Positions 7,096 through 13,255 of a stretch of 15,144 nucleotides of DNA are shown here, piece after piece. The notes beneath the pieces were generated by a model, which saw only the letters and a list, made by a program, of their open reading frames with translations, ran no database searches and had not been told where the DNA came from. Numbering within the stretch: position 1 is the stretch's first letter; every line of letters starts with the position of its first letter. The position numbers were made by a program, and so were the translations under genes. This DNA is from an uncultured Eubacteriales bacterium (GTDB lineage: Bacteria > Bacillota > Clostridia > Lachnospirales > Lachnospiraceae), in NCBI GenBank assembly GCA_900313765.1, contig OMSN01000015.1:1-15144 (forward strand). Reading direction: 5' to 3'.

Positions 7096-7554
7096 TCACC
7101 CCAATACATTTGTGAGGATTCCCTCTGTCTCAGTCTCTGTTTCCACCACAGTCCAGTCCCTGTAGCTGCCGATCTCCGATACAGAATTATAACCGATATC
7201 AGTCAGTTTCTGGGCTGCCGCACAGCTCTGCTGCGAAGTCTCGCCGTATACGTATACCATCACACTGCGGTTCTTCAGCACATCATCCGCCTTCTCCACA
7301 AGGCTGTCGTATTCTATATTGACAGCATCGTCCAGATGTCCTGCTTCGTAGGCGGAATGATCCCGTACATCCAGGATCAGGTATTCCGGCTCATAGCTCA
7401 TATACATCCGCGCGTCCTCAACAGACAGGCGCTCGTACGGCCTGCCTCTACTGGGTCTGTGAGAACGGATCAGGGTGGATATGATCAGGCCTGCCGTCAC
7501 CACCACGCAGAGTGCGGTGATATAGAATATCTTACTGTTCTCTTTCGTCTTCAC
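7096..7554 (-). CDS. Membrane-anchored rhodanese-fold protein lacking the catalytic cysteine
   Basis: A 152-residue protein with an N-terminal membrane helix (about residues 9-28) and a single rhodanese domain from about 40. Fold markers are clear: Y-L-I-L-D-V-R-D at 58-65, A-G-H-L at 71-74, V-M-V-Y at 98-101 and G-S-Y-R-D-W at 129-134. In active rhodaneses a cysteine follows the V-x-Y strand and opens the active-site loop; here that place is Val102 in V-Y-V-Y-G-E-T-S. A cysteine occurs only at 111, on the next helix. It is therefore probably catalytically inactive and may bind or scaffold, facing outside if the helix is a signal anchor. Start is GTG 7554, whose G is also the last base of the acyltransferase TAG stop, so translation is coupled; a GGGGAG site lies eight bases upstream. 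Confidence 0.82.
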   Translation of the reverse strand: MKTKENSKIFYITALCVVVTAGLIISTLIRSHRPSRGRPYERLSVEDARMYMSYEPEYLILDVRDHSAYEAGHLDDAVNIEYDSLVEKADDVLKNRSVMVYVYGETSQQSCAAAQKLTDIGYNSVSEIGSYRDWTVVETETETEGILTNVLG

Positions 7555-8591
7555 TATCTACGCTCCCCGAGAAGCAACATCCGCAGAGGTTTGATCTTTC
7601 TGATGATCCCTTTTGACAACGGGATCGGCAGGCACAGCGCAACCAGGAAAATGGTCAGTGTGCACAGCACATAATTCAACCCGAGCCTGTTCCACAGGAC
7701 CAGTTTCAGGACTGTCATAATCGGCTCGTGCAGGATGTAGATATCCATCGAGTACAATCCGAGCCTCAAAAACATGCTTGCGATCTTCCCCGGTTCGATC
7801 GGCTCCCCGTCAATATTGTACACCAGTCTGGATGAACCCCACATGACCAGGTAGATGCCGCACAGACTGGTCAGCATCATGGTTACGGTAATCGTGGTCC
7901 GGTACAGAAACACGACAGCGGCGATGTATGTGACCAGTGCCAGAAAAGCCAGAAGCACCTGGCCTCCCATCGCGTCTTCGATCCCATCCTTTCTGCAGTC
8001 TTCAAACTTCAGCCTGACCCATATCCCGGCAAGGAAGAAGAACAGATACTTCAGGGTCCGGACATCCAGGTTCAGCCAGTAGATGGCAACGCTGAGGAAG
8101 AAGCTCCCATACCAGACAGACCGGAAGTTATAGGTATTCAGCACCAGGGCGCAGGCTGCCTCGATAATAAACAGCACAAACAGGAACCACAGGGACACAT
8201 TCGGATTCTGCCCGATCAAAAGCTTCGGAATATCCGCTGTGGTAAACGGCTTGACCGCCGAGGCGCTGAACTTCAGCTTGACCGGAATGTACAGCAGTCC
8301 GATCACAAAATAGGGAACCAGCAGCCTCCATGCCCTGTCTGCAATAAAATGCTGCCGCTGTTTTCTGTCCATGGTCAGGATACGGGATGAAACAAAGCCT
8401 GACAGGCAGAAAAACAGAGGCATGTGAAAACTGTAAATAATATAGGTCAGAACACGGATCCAGCCGGCAGACACCTGTGTCTGCTTGATCGCATGTCCCA
8501 GAACAACAAAAAGAATACCGACGCCTCTCGCAATATCGACCTCGGTATATCTCTTCTTTCCATCCTGAACTTTATCAACTGTACGATTCAT
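7554..8591 (-). CDS. Acyltransferase family 3 membrane protein
   Basis: By family this transfers an acyl group, usually acetyl, from the cytoplasm to a surface polysaccharide or peptidoglycan sugar. The 345-residue product begins with the family signature: Y-T-E-V-D-I-A-R-G at 15-23, then V-V-L-G-H with His33 as the conserved catalytic histidine, and S-F-H-M-P-L-F-F-C-L-S-G-F near residues 54-66. About ten membrane helices follow, and the length fits a stand-alone AT3 protein without the extracellular SGNH domain. Its ATG overlaps the TGA of the regulator gene (ATGA), and no good ribosome site precedes it, so it depends on translational coupling with the regulator. Confidence 0.9.
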   Translation of the reverse strand: MNRTVDKVQDGKKRYTEVDIARGVGILFVVLGHAIKQTQVSAGWIRVLTYIIYSFHMPLFFCLSGFVSSRILTMDRKQRQHFIADRAWRLLVPYFVIGLLYIPVKLKFSASAVKPFTTADIPKLLIGQNPNVSLWFLFVLFIIEAACALVLNTYNFRSVWYGSFFLSVAIYWLNLDVRTLKYLFFFLAGIWVRLKFEDCRKDGIEDAMGGQVLLAFLALVTYIAAVVFLYRTTITVTMMLTSLCGIYLVMWGSSRLVYNIDGEPIEPGKIASMFLRLGLYSMDIYILHEPIMTVLKLVLWNRLGLNYVLCTLTIFLVALCLPIPLSKGIIRKIKPLRMLLLGERR

Positions 8592-8956
8592 GAATGTGAT
8601 GTAATGTATTTTTTGATTGCTTCAAAACTCTCTTCACTGATATCATGTTCAATCCTGCAGGCATCATCCACCGCAGTCTTCTCATCAACGCCCAGACGAA
8701 TGAACCACTGCGACAGGACCTGGTGGCGTTCATAGATCATCGATGCGATCTTCATGCCGCTGTCTGTCAGATAGATGTATCCTTCCGGACTGATGGTGAT
8801 AAACCCTTCCGCCTTCAGGTTCTTCATTGCGATGGAGATGCTTGACTTGCGGAATCCTGTATGATTGGACACGTCAACACTTCTTACCACCGGTTTCTCC
8901 TGACTGAGAACAAGGATCGCCTCCAGATAATTCTCAGCAGATTCTGTTGCTGCCAT
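8588..8956 (-). CDS. DtxR/MntR-type metal-dependent transcriptional regulator (short form)
   Basis: The 122-residue product has a winged helix in residues 7-70 (S-V-D-V-S-N...K-S-S-I-S-I-A-M-K-N-L as the recognition region) and a short dimer/metal domain. Known ligand positions of the family are partly kept: Glu12, the His in E-R-H-Q-V-L, and D-A-C-R-I-E-H, which has the Cys, Glu and His of the DtxR primary site. The position that is Asp8 in MntR or Met10 in DtxR is Asn9. It lacks the SH3-like domain of DtxR. Such proteins repress with bound Mn(II) or Fe(II); whether this one still senses metal is uncertain. Start ATG 8956 is preceded by GGGGAAGGTG. It heads a four-gene surface operon and a palindrome overlaps its promoter, suggesting autoregulation of the whole set. 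Confidence 0.88.
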   Translation of the reverse strand: MAATESAENYLEAILVLSQEKPVVRSVDVSNHTGFRKSSISIAMKNLKAEGFITISPEGYIYLTDSGMKIASMIYERHQVLSQWFIRLGVDEKTAVDDACRIEHDISEESFEAIKKYITSHS

Positions 8957-8982
8957 ACTGATTCACCTTCCCCTTTACTGAC

Positions 8983-9007
8983 CGGGTCGAACCATATCCA
9001 CGACCCG
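8983..9007 (-). repeat. Inverted repeat in the leader of the regulator operon
   Basis: CGGGTCG (8983-8989) and CGACCCG (9001-9007) are perfect reverse complements 11 bases apart, lying in the untranslated leader between the promoter and the ribosome site. It could be a second protein-binding site or an RNA hairpin. No T tract follows, so it is not a terminator. Confidence 0.5.
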
Positions 9008-9011
9008 TTTC

Positions 9012-9028
9012 CTGTAACTCATTTACAG
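9012..9028 (-). promoter_or_regulatory. Candidate operator at the transcription start of the regulator operon
   Basis: CTGTAA and TTACAG form a perfect 6-bp inverted repeat with a 5-base spacer, directly downstream of the -10 hexamer and covering the expected start site near 9024. A dimeric repressor bound here would block initiation; the first gene of the operon encodes a fitting regulator. The link is inference. Confidence 0.55.
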
Positions 9029-9030
9029 TT

Positions 9031-9059
9031 AGTATAAGGAAACCAGAGTTAGATGTCAA
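9031..9059 (-). promoter_or_regulatory. Strong sigma-A promoter for the regulator/acyltransferase operon
   Basis: On the minus strand TTGACA (9059-9054) and TATACT (9036-9031) are separated by exactly 17 bases. It begins only eight bases beyond the T run of the decarboxylase operon terminator, so the two operons are packed end to end. Confidence 0.82.
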
Positions 9060-9066
9060 CCTGTAT

Positions 9067-9099
9067 AAAACGGCCCGGAGAACAGGATTCTCCGGGCCG
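9067..9099 (-). terminator. Intrinsic terminator of the decarboxylase operon
   Basis: A perfect 12-bp GC-rich stem (9071-9082 with 9088-9099, five-base loop) is followed on the minus strand by TTTT and then AT-rich sequence. It lies 30 bases after the OadA stop and ends that operon's transcript. Confidence 0.9.
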
Positions 9100-9129
9100 G
9101 ATGATGCTCTTATTGCGTTTCAGCAGGCA

Positions 9130-10539
9130 TTATACAGGATATGCCTTGTTGGCGGTATCACCGGCAGCGGGATCCACGCCGGTTTCCTGCGCCTGACGAT
9201 ACTTGAAGTAATCGATCGCAACCTGCGGGAACAGTGCATAGGTAAGGACGTCTTCGTCCATCTCCTTATACTGCGCGATCTCTTTCTCGTATCCGGGAAG
9301 CATCGGCTCGATATCGTCCGCCGGACGATAGGTGATGACCTTGGCATCGCCGATGCACTTCTTCTGGACTTCCTTGTTGAACGGCTTAACGGTCTGGCCG
9401 TACTTGCCGCTCAGCACATCCTTGGTCTCCTGCGGGACCATCTTGTAGCGCTCGCCTGCGATGATATTCATAACAGCCTGGGTACCGACGATCTGTGAGG
9501 ACGGGGTAACCAGAGGCGGTTCACCGAGATCCTTACGTACGTTCGGAACTTCTTCAAGCACTTCATAGTACTTGTCAGCTGCGCCGAGCTTGTCAAGCTG
9601 CGAGGTCAGGTTCGAAAGCATGCCGCCCGGTACCTGATAGACCAGCGTCTTGATGTTGACGCCCATGTTCTTCGGGTTCAGCAGGCCGCTCTCCAGGCAC
9701 TCGTCTCTGTACGGACGGAAATAATCCGCAATCTGTTCCAGAAGCTTCATATCCAGACCGGAATCATACGGAGTTCCCTCGAAGGTCTTGACCATAACCT
9801 CCGTCGCCGGCTGGGAGGTACCCAGCGCGAACGGGCTCATTGCACAGTCAATCACATCCACGCCCGCTTCAACTGCCTTGAGGTAAGTCATGGAAGCCGC
9901 GCCGGAAGTATAGTGAGTGTGAAGCTGGATCGGAAGATCCACAGCATCCTTCATGGCTGCGATCAGCTCGGTAGCCGTGTAGGGAAGAAGCAGGCCGGCC
10001 ATATCCTTGATACAGATGGAGTCTGCACCCATATCCTGGATTCTCTTGGAGATATCAACCCAGTAATCCAGCGTATAGGCATCGCCGAGCGTGTAGGACA
10101 GTGCGATCTGGGCATGGCCCTTCTCCTTATTCGCTGCCTTGACGCAGGTCTCAAGGTTTCTCAGGTCATTGAAGCAGTCAAAGATTCTGATGATGTCGAT
10201 GCCGTTTGCGATTGACTTCTGGACGAAGTACTCTACAACGTCATCTGCATACGGCTTGTATCCAAGGATGTTCTGTCCGCGGAAAAGCATCTGCAGCTTC
10301 GTGTTCTTGAATCCGTCACGCAGCTTTCTCAGTCTGATCCACGGGTCTTCCTTCAGGAAACGAAGCGCTGCATCGAAGGTAGCACCGCCCCAGCACTCTA
10401 CAGAGTGATATCCGACCTGATCCATCTTGTCGATGATCGGAAGCATCTCCTCAGTCGGCATACGTGTCGCGATCAGGGACTGATGCGCGTCACGCAGCAC
10501 GGTTTCTGTTATTTTAATCGGCTTTTTTTCTGCTGCCAT
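9130..10539 (-). CDS. oadA: Oxaloacetate decarboxylase alpha / pyruvate carboxyltransferase (5S-type) subunit without biotin domain
   Basis: This subunit moves the carboxyl group between oxaloacetate and biotin, releasing or consuming pyruvate, in the cytoplasm. The 469-residue product has T-V-L-R-D-A-H-Q-S-L with Asp17, C-I-K-D-M-A-G with Lys178, and Q-L-H-T-H-Y with His207 and His209. These are the same residues and numbers as the metal site and carbamylated lysine of the well-studied Klebsiella OadA. It is about 120 residues shorter than that enzyme because the C-terminal biotin domain is missing; the carrier is a separate gene in this operon. The start ATG 10539 has AGGAAAGG about nine bases upstream. 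It is the last gene of the five-gene operon and is followed by the terminator. It could equally be called a PycB-like or transcarboxylase 5S subunit. Confidence 0.93.
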   Translation of the reverse strand: MAAEKKPIKITETVLRDAHQSLIATRMPTEEMLPIIDKMDQVGYHSVECWGGATFDAALRFLKEDPWIRLRKLRDGFKNTKLQMLFRGQNILGYKPYADDVVEYFVQKSIANGIDIIRIFDCFNDLRNLETCVKAANKEKGHAQIALSYTLGDAYTLDYWVDISKRIQDMGADSICIKDMAGLLLPYTATELIAAMKDAVDLPIQLHTHYTSGAASMTYLKAVEAGVDVIDCAMSPFALGTSQPATEVMVKTFEGTPYDSGLDMKLLEQIADYFRPYRDECLESGLLNPKNMGVNIKTLVYQVPGGMLSNLTSQLDKLGAADKYYEVLEEVPNVRKDLGEPPLVTPSSQIVGTQAVMNIIAGERYKMVPQETKDVLSGKYGQTVKPFNKEVQKKCIGDAKVITYRPADDIEPMLPGYEKEIAQYKEMDEDVLTYALFPQVAIDYFKYRQAQETGVDPAAGDTANKAYPV

Positions 10540-10621
10540 TGTCTTATATCCTTTCCTGATAATAGTTCAGGTCTGTCCTGTGAAAACTGTCAGAGTGGTC
10601 TGTCTGCAGTTCCTCAGCCGG

Positions 10622-11779
10622 TCAGACACCATAGATTGCCATGAATGTACCGGCTGCAACAGCGGTACCGATAACACCTGCGACGTTCGGACCCATCGCA
10701 TGCATCAGAAGGAAGTTGGTCGGATCCGCCTGCGCACCGACTTTCTGTGAGACGCGCGCCGCCATCGGAACAGCGGACACGCCTGCCGAGCCAATCAGCG
10801 GATTGATCTTTCCTCCGGTCAGTACTTTCATCAGCTGACCCAGCAGCACACCTCCCATTGTACCAAAGGCAAATGCAACCAGACCAAGTACAACGATCTT
10901 CAGCGTCTGGACATTCAGGAATGCCTCTGCAGAAGTGGATGCACCAACGGAAGTACCAAGCAGGATAACCACGATATACATCAGTGCATTCGAAGCTGTC
11001 TCGGTAAGCTGGCGGGTAACGCCGCACTCACGGAACAGATTGCCGAGCATCAGCATACCAACCAGCGGTGCTGTTGTCGGAAGGATCATGCAGACAATAA
11101 CCGTGATGATGATCGGGAACAGGATCTTCTCAAGCTGTGTAACAGGGCGAAGCTGCTCCATCTTGATCTTTCTGTCCTTCTCGGAAGTAAACAGTTTCAT
11201 GATCGGAGGCTGGATGATCGGAACCAGCGACATATAAGAATATGCAGCCACTGCGATCGGTCCCATAAGAGTCGTCTGTCCAAGCTTACCTGCAAGGAAG
11301 ATGGAGGTCGGGCCGTCCGCGCCGCCGATGATGGAGATCGCAGCCGCAGCCTTGCCGTTGAAGCCGAATGCGATCGCCAGGAAGTAAGCGATATAGATAC
11401 CAAGCTGAGCCGCCGCACCCATTACAAATGAGATCGGGTTGGCGATCAGCGGTCCGAAGTCGGTCATCGCTCCGACGCCCATGAAGATCAGGGACGGAAG
11501 AATCGCGGCTTCATCCAGAATGTAGAAATAGTGCATCAGTCCGCCGGCATGTTCCACACCGAGGATATCCGTCGACAGATCTGTGATGATATCCGGGTAG
11601 ATGTTAACCAGCAGCATACCGAACGCGATCGGTACCAGCAGGAGCGGTTCGAAATCATGTCTGATCGCCAGATACAGAAATACAAAGGCGACGAGCATCA
11701 TTACATAGTTGCCCCAGGTCAGGTTCAGGAACGCGGTCTGATGCAGAAGATTTGACAATGTATTTGCAACGTATTCCAT
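10622..11779 (-). CDS. oadB: Sodium-translocating decarboxylase beta subunit
   Basis: The membrane subunit that decarboxylates carboxybiotin and pumps Na+ out. The 385-residue product is highly hydrophobic and carries the family hallmarks: I-G-G-A-D-G-P-T with Asp155 (counterpart of Klebsiella beta Asp203), and near the C-terminus N326-P-L-I-G330...S335...R342 in N-P-L-I-G-S-A-G-V-S-A-V-P-M-A-A-R. These match, with one constant offset, the Asn373, Gly377, Ser382 and Arg389 residues known to matter for Na+ binding and transport. Nothing essential appears missing. The start ATG 11779 has an excellent AGGAGG site. The gene sits between the biotin carrier and OadA. Confidence 0.95.
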   Translation of the reverse strand: MEYVANTLSNLLHQTAFLNLTWGNYVMMLVAFVFLYLAIRHDFEPLLLVPIAFGMLLVNIYPDIITDLSTDILGVEHAGGLMHYFYILDEAAILPSLIFMGVGAMTDFGPLIANPISFVMGAAAQLGIYIAYFLAIAFGFNGKAAAAISIIGGADGPTSIFLAGKLGQTTLMGPIAVAAYSYMSLVPIIQPPIMKLFTSEKDRKIKMEQLRPVTQLEKILFPIIITVIVCMILPTTAPLVGMLMLGNLFRECGVTRQLTETASNALMYIVVILLGTSVGASTSAEAFLNVQTLKIVVLGLVAFAFGTMGGVLLGQLMKVLTGGKINPLIGSAGVSAVPMAARVSQKVGAQADPTNFLLMHAMGPNVAGVIGTAVAAGTFMAIYGV

Positions 11780-11820
11780 TGAATAACCTCCTAACGTCAG
11801 GTCTTAAGGGTTCGGTTCGC

Positions 11821-12204
11821 TTAGTTCATGGTAGCAAGAACCTGTCCGCTCTCAACTGCATCGCCTGCTGCAACATCAATGGAAGCGATGGTGCCGTCCT
11901 GCGGAGCGACAACCGGAATCTCCATCTTCATTGCTTCAAGGGTCACGATCGGATCGCCTGCCTTCAGGGACTGACCTGCTGTTGCGTTGAGTTTGAATAC
12001 TTTGCCCGGTACGGAAGCCGTAACCTTGACTGCGCCTGCGCCTGCTGCCGGGGCTGCTGCCTTCGGAGCCGGAGCTGCTGCCTTCGGAGCTGCCTTGGGC
12101 GCTGCCTTCGGAGCTGCTGCTGCCGGAGCTGCTGCGCCTGCGCCGCCTTCTTCTACAGTGACATCATAGACATTGCCGTTAACGGTGATGGTAAAGTTCT
12201 TCAT
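11821..12204 (-). CDS. Biotin carboxyl carrier protein (decarboxylase gamma / transcarboxylase 1.3S type)
   Basis: Carries CO2 on biotin between the carboxyltransferases and the membrane pump. The 127-residue product starts M-K-N-F-T-I-T-V-N-G-N-V-Y-D-V, the usual start of this family, then has an Ala/Pro/Lys linker and a C-terminal biotinyl domain with E-A-M-K-M-E-I. The biotinylated lysine is residue 93 (codon at 11926-11928), 34 residues from the end, the standard distance. An in-frame ATG at 12213 would add three residues, but AGGAG at 12215-12219 is only about one base from it and ten bases from ATG 12204, so I prefer 12204. It is the only biotin carrier in the operon and must serve both carboxyltransferases. 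Confidence 0.93.
   Translation of the reverse strand: MKNFTITVNGNVYDVTVEEGGAGAAAPAAAAPKAAPKAAPKAAAPAPKAAAPAAGAGAVKVTASVPGKVFKLNATAGQSLKAGDPIVTLEAMKMEIPVVAPQDGTIASIDVAAGDAVESGQVLATMN
12031..12144 (-). repeat. Ala/Pro/Lys-rich linker repeats inside the biotin carrier gene
   Basis: Imperfect tandem repeats with the unit A-A-P-K and GC-rich GCAGC/GAAGGC DNA encode the flexible arm between the N-terminal segment and the biotin domain. Such linkers let biotin swing between active sites and often vary in length between strains through slippage. Confidence 0.75.
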
Positions 12205-12273
12205 TTTAAACATTCTCCTTTATGTAGATATGATCAGTTCCGCTGACAGGCAGCGGTTCTCTTGCAGAGCCTC

Positions 12274-13245
12274 TCAGGCTCTCCAGTTGCTCTTTCTGCC
12301 TCTTCTGCGGATCGAACGAACTACGAATCCGTCTGCCGGAGCCTGCTCGCTTGCCGCGATCGCAGCGGTAATGACTGCCACCAGTTCGAGGTCATCTGTT
12401 TCTTCCGGAGCCGCTTCCTCAACAACCTCCTGCACGACAGGGGCCGGAGCAGGAGCAGGCGCTGCCGCTCTCGCTGCTTCTTCACTCTTCTTTCTGCCTT
12501 CCAGAATATCCGGGATCCAGTGGATCTGTCCGATAATGAAGGACAGGAACAGAAGAACGATGAATACGGTTCCGATACCGATCACCGTGTTCAGGCCGGC
12601 TCTCTTGATGGAAGTCTGGAAGGAATCCGTCAGTTCCCAACTCATGAGAGTAACGTTCTGGTTCATATCATATGTGAACTTCACATTGACCGTCGCCTTG
12701 TCTTTCACAGCCTGCGCATATTTTGTCAAAAGGTTCAGCGTTATAACATTGCCCGTATTATCAGCAGTGTACTCTTCCACTCCCTGGAACTCCCCGCAGG
12801 AATCCATCATGGAATACCAGTTGCGGAGCATCTTGACTGTGGCCATAGTGGCATCATCAATCGGATGCAGCGTGGAGGAATCCTTCATGGAATTCCCGAT
12901 GTCCCTCACGCCAAGATTGATCTGTCTGTTGTAGGAAGTGATAAGTTTCTCAATCTCTTCTTTGCTCATCTGGGACAGCGCCGTCAGCTGCTGCTCCACC
13001 TGAGCCTCGATCGTGGGATACTGTGCTTCCCAGCCGGGCTCGCCGGTTGTTTCCTTCGGCTCAAGGCCTGCAGGCTTCGCTTCAGTCTCCGCCTCGGTCT
13101 CATTTGCCTGAAGGGCCTCTTCCGCTTCGGTAGCGCTTACAGCTGCCTCTGTCTCCGATGCAAACGCTGTCATGCATCCGGACGCGAGTGAGCCTGCGAG
13201 CGCTGTGGCGAGCAGAATCGCGTATATTTTCTTTCTCATCTGCAT
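12274..13245 (-). CDS. OadG-family subunit with a long secreted N-terminal region
   Basis: OadG-type subunits anchor and assemble the decarboxylase complex. The 323-residue product begins with a signal peptide (core about residues 7-20) ending near A-F-A (28), with Cys24 in A-S-G-C as a weaker lipoprotein alternative. Then come a Glu/Ala/Thr-rich stretch (31-60) and about 150 residues expected outside the cell. A single membrane helix spans about 211-231. The cytoplasmic part has an Ala/Pro linker and the typical OadG tail: D-D-L-E-L-V-A-V-I-T-A-A-I-A-A and G-F-V-V-R-S-I-R-R-R. OadG proteins are usually about 80-120 residues, so the outer domain is an addition. The start could be ATG 13245 or ATG 13239, since GAGG lies four or ten bases away. 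It follows the carboxyltransferase stop by ten bases. Confidence 0.85.
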   Translation of the reverse strand: MQMRKKIYAILLATALAGSLASGCMTAFASETEAAVSATEAEEALQANETEAETEAKPAGLEPKETTGEPGWEAQYPTIEAQVEQQLTALSQMSKEEIEKLITSYNRQINLGVRDIGNSMKDSSTLHPIDDATMATVKMLRNWYSMMDSCGEFQGVEEYTADNTGNVITLNLLTKYAQAVKDKATVNVKFTYDMNQNVTLMSWELTDSFQTSIKRAGLNTVIGIGTVFIVLLFLSFIIGQIHWIPDILEGRKKSEEAARAAAPAPAPAPVVQEVVEEAAPEETDDLELVAVITAAIAASEQAPADGFVVRSIRRRGRKSNWRA

Positions 13246-13255
13246 GTCACCTCAC

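Noticed and set aside
12031..12144. Repetitive GC-rich DNA as a possible regulatory repeat or CRISPR-like array
   Set aside because: The repeats are in frame and encode the Ala/Pro linker typical of biotin carriers; there are no spacers.
12205..12213. ATG 12213 as start of the biotin carrier
   Set aside because: The ribosome site is only about one base away from it, and the family's usual N-terminus begins at ATG 12204.
12262..13191. Plus-strand open frame over the OadG gene
   Set aside because: The minus-strand OadG protein has a signal peptide, membrane helix and family tail; the plus frame has no such structure.
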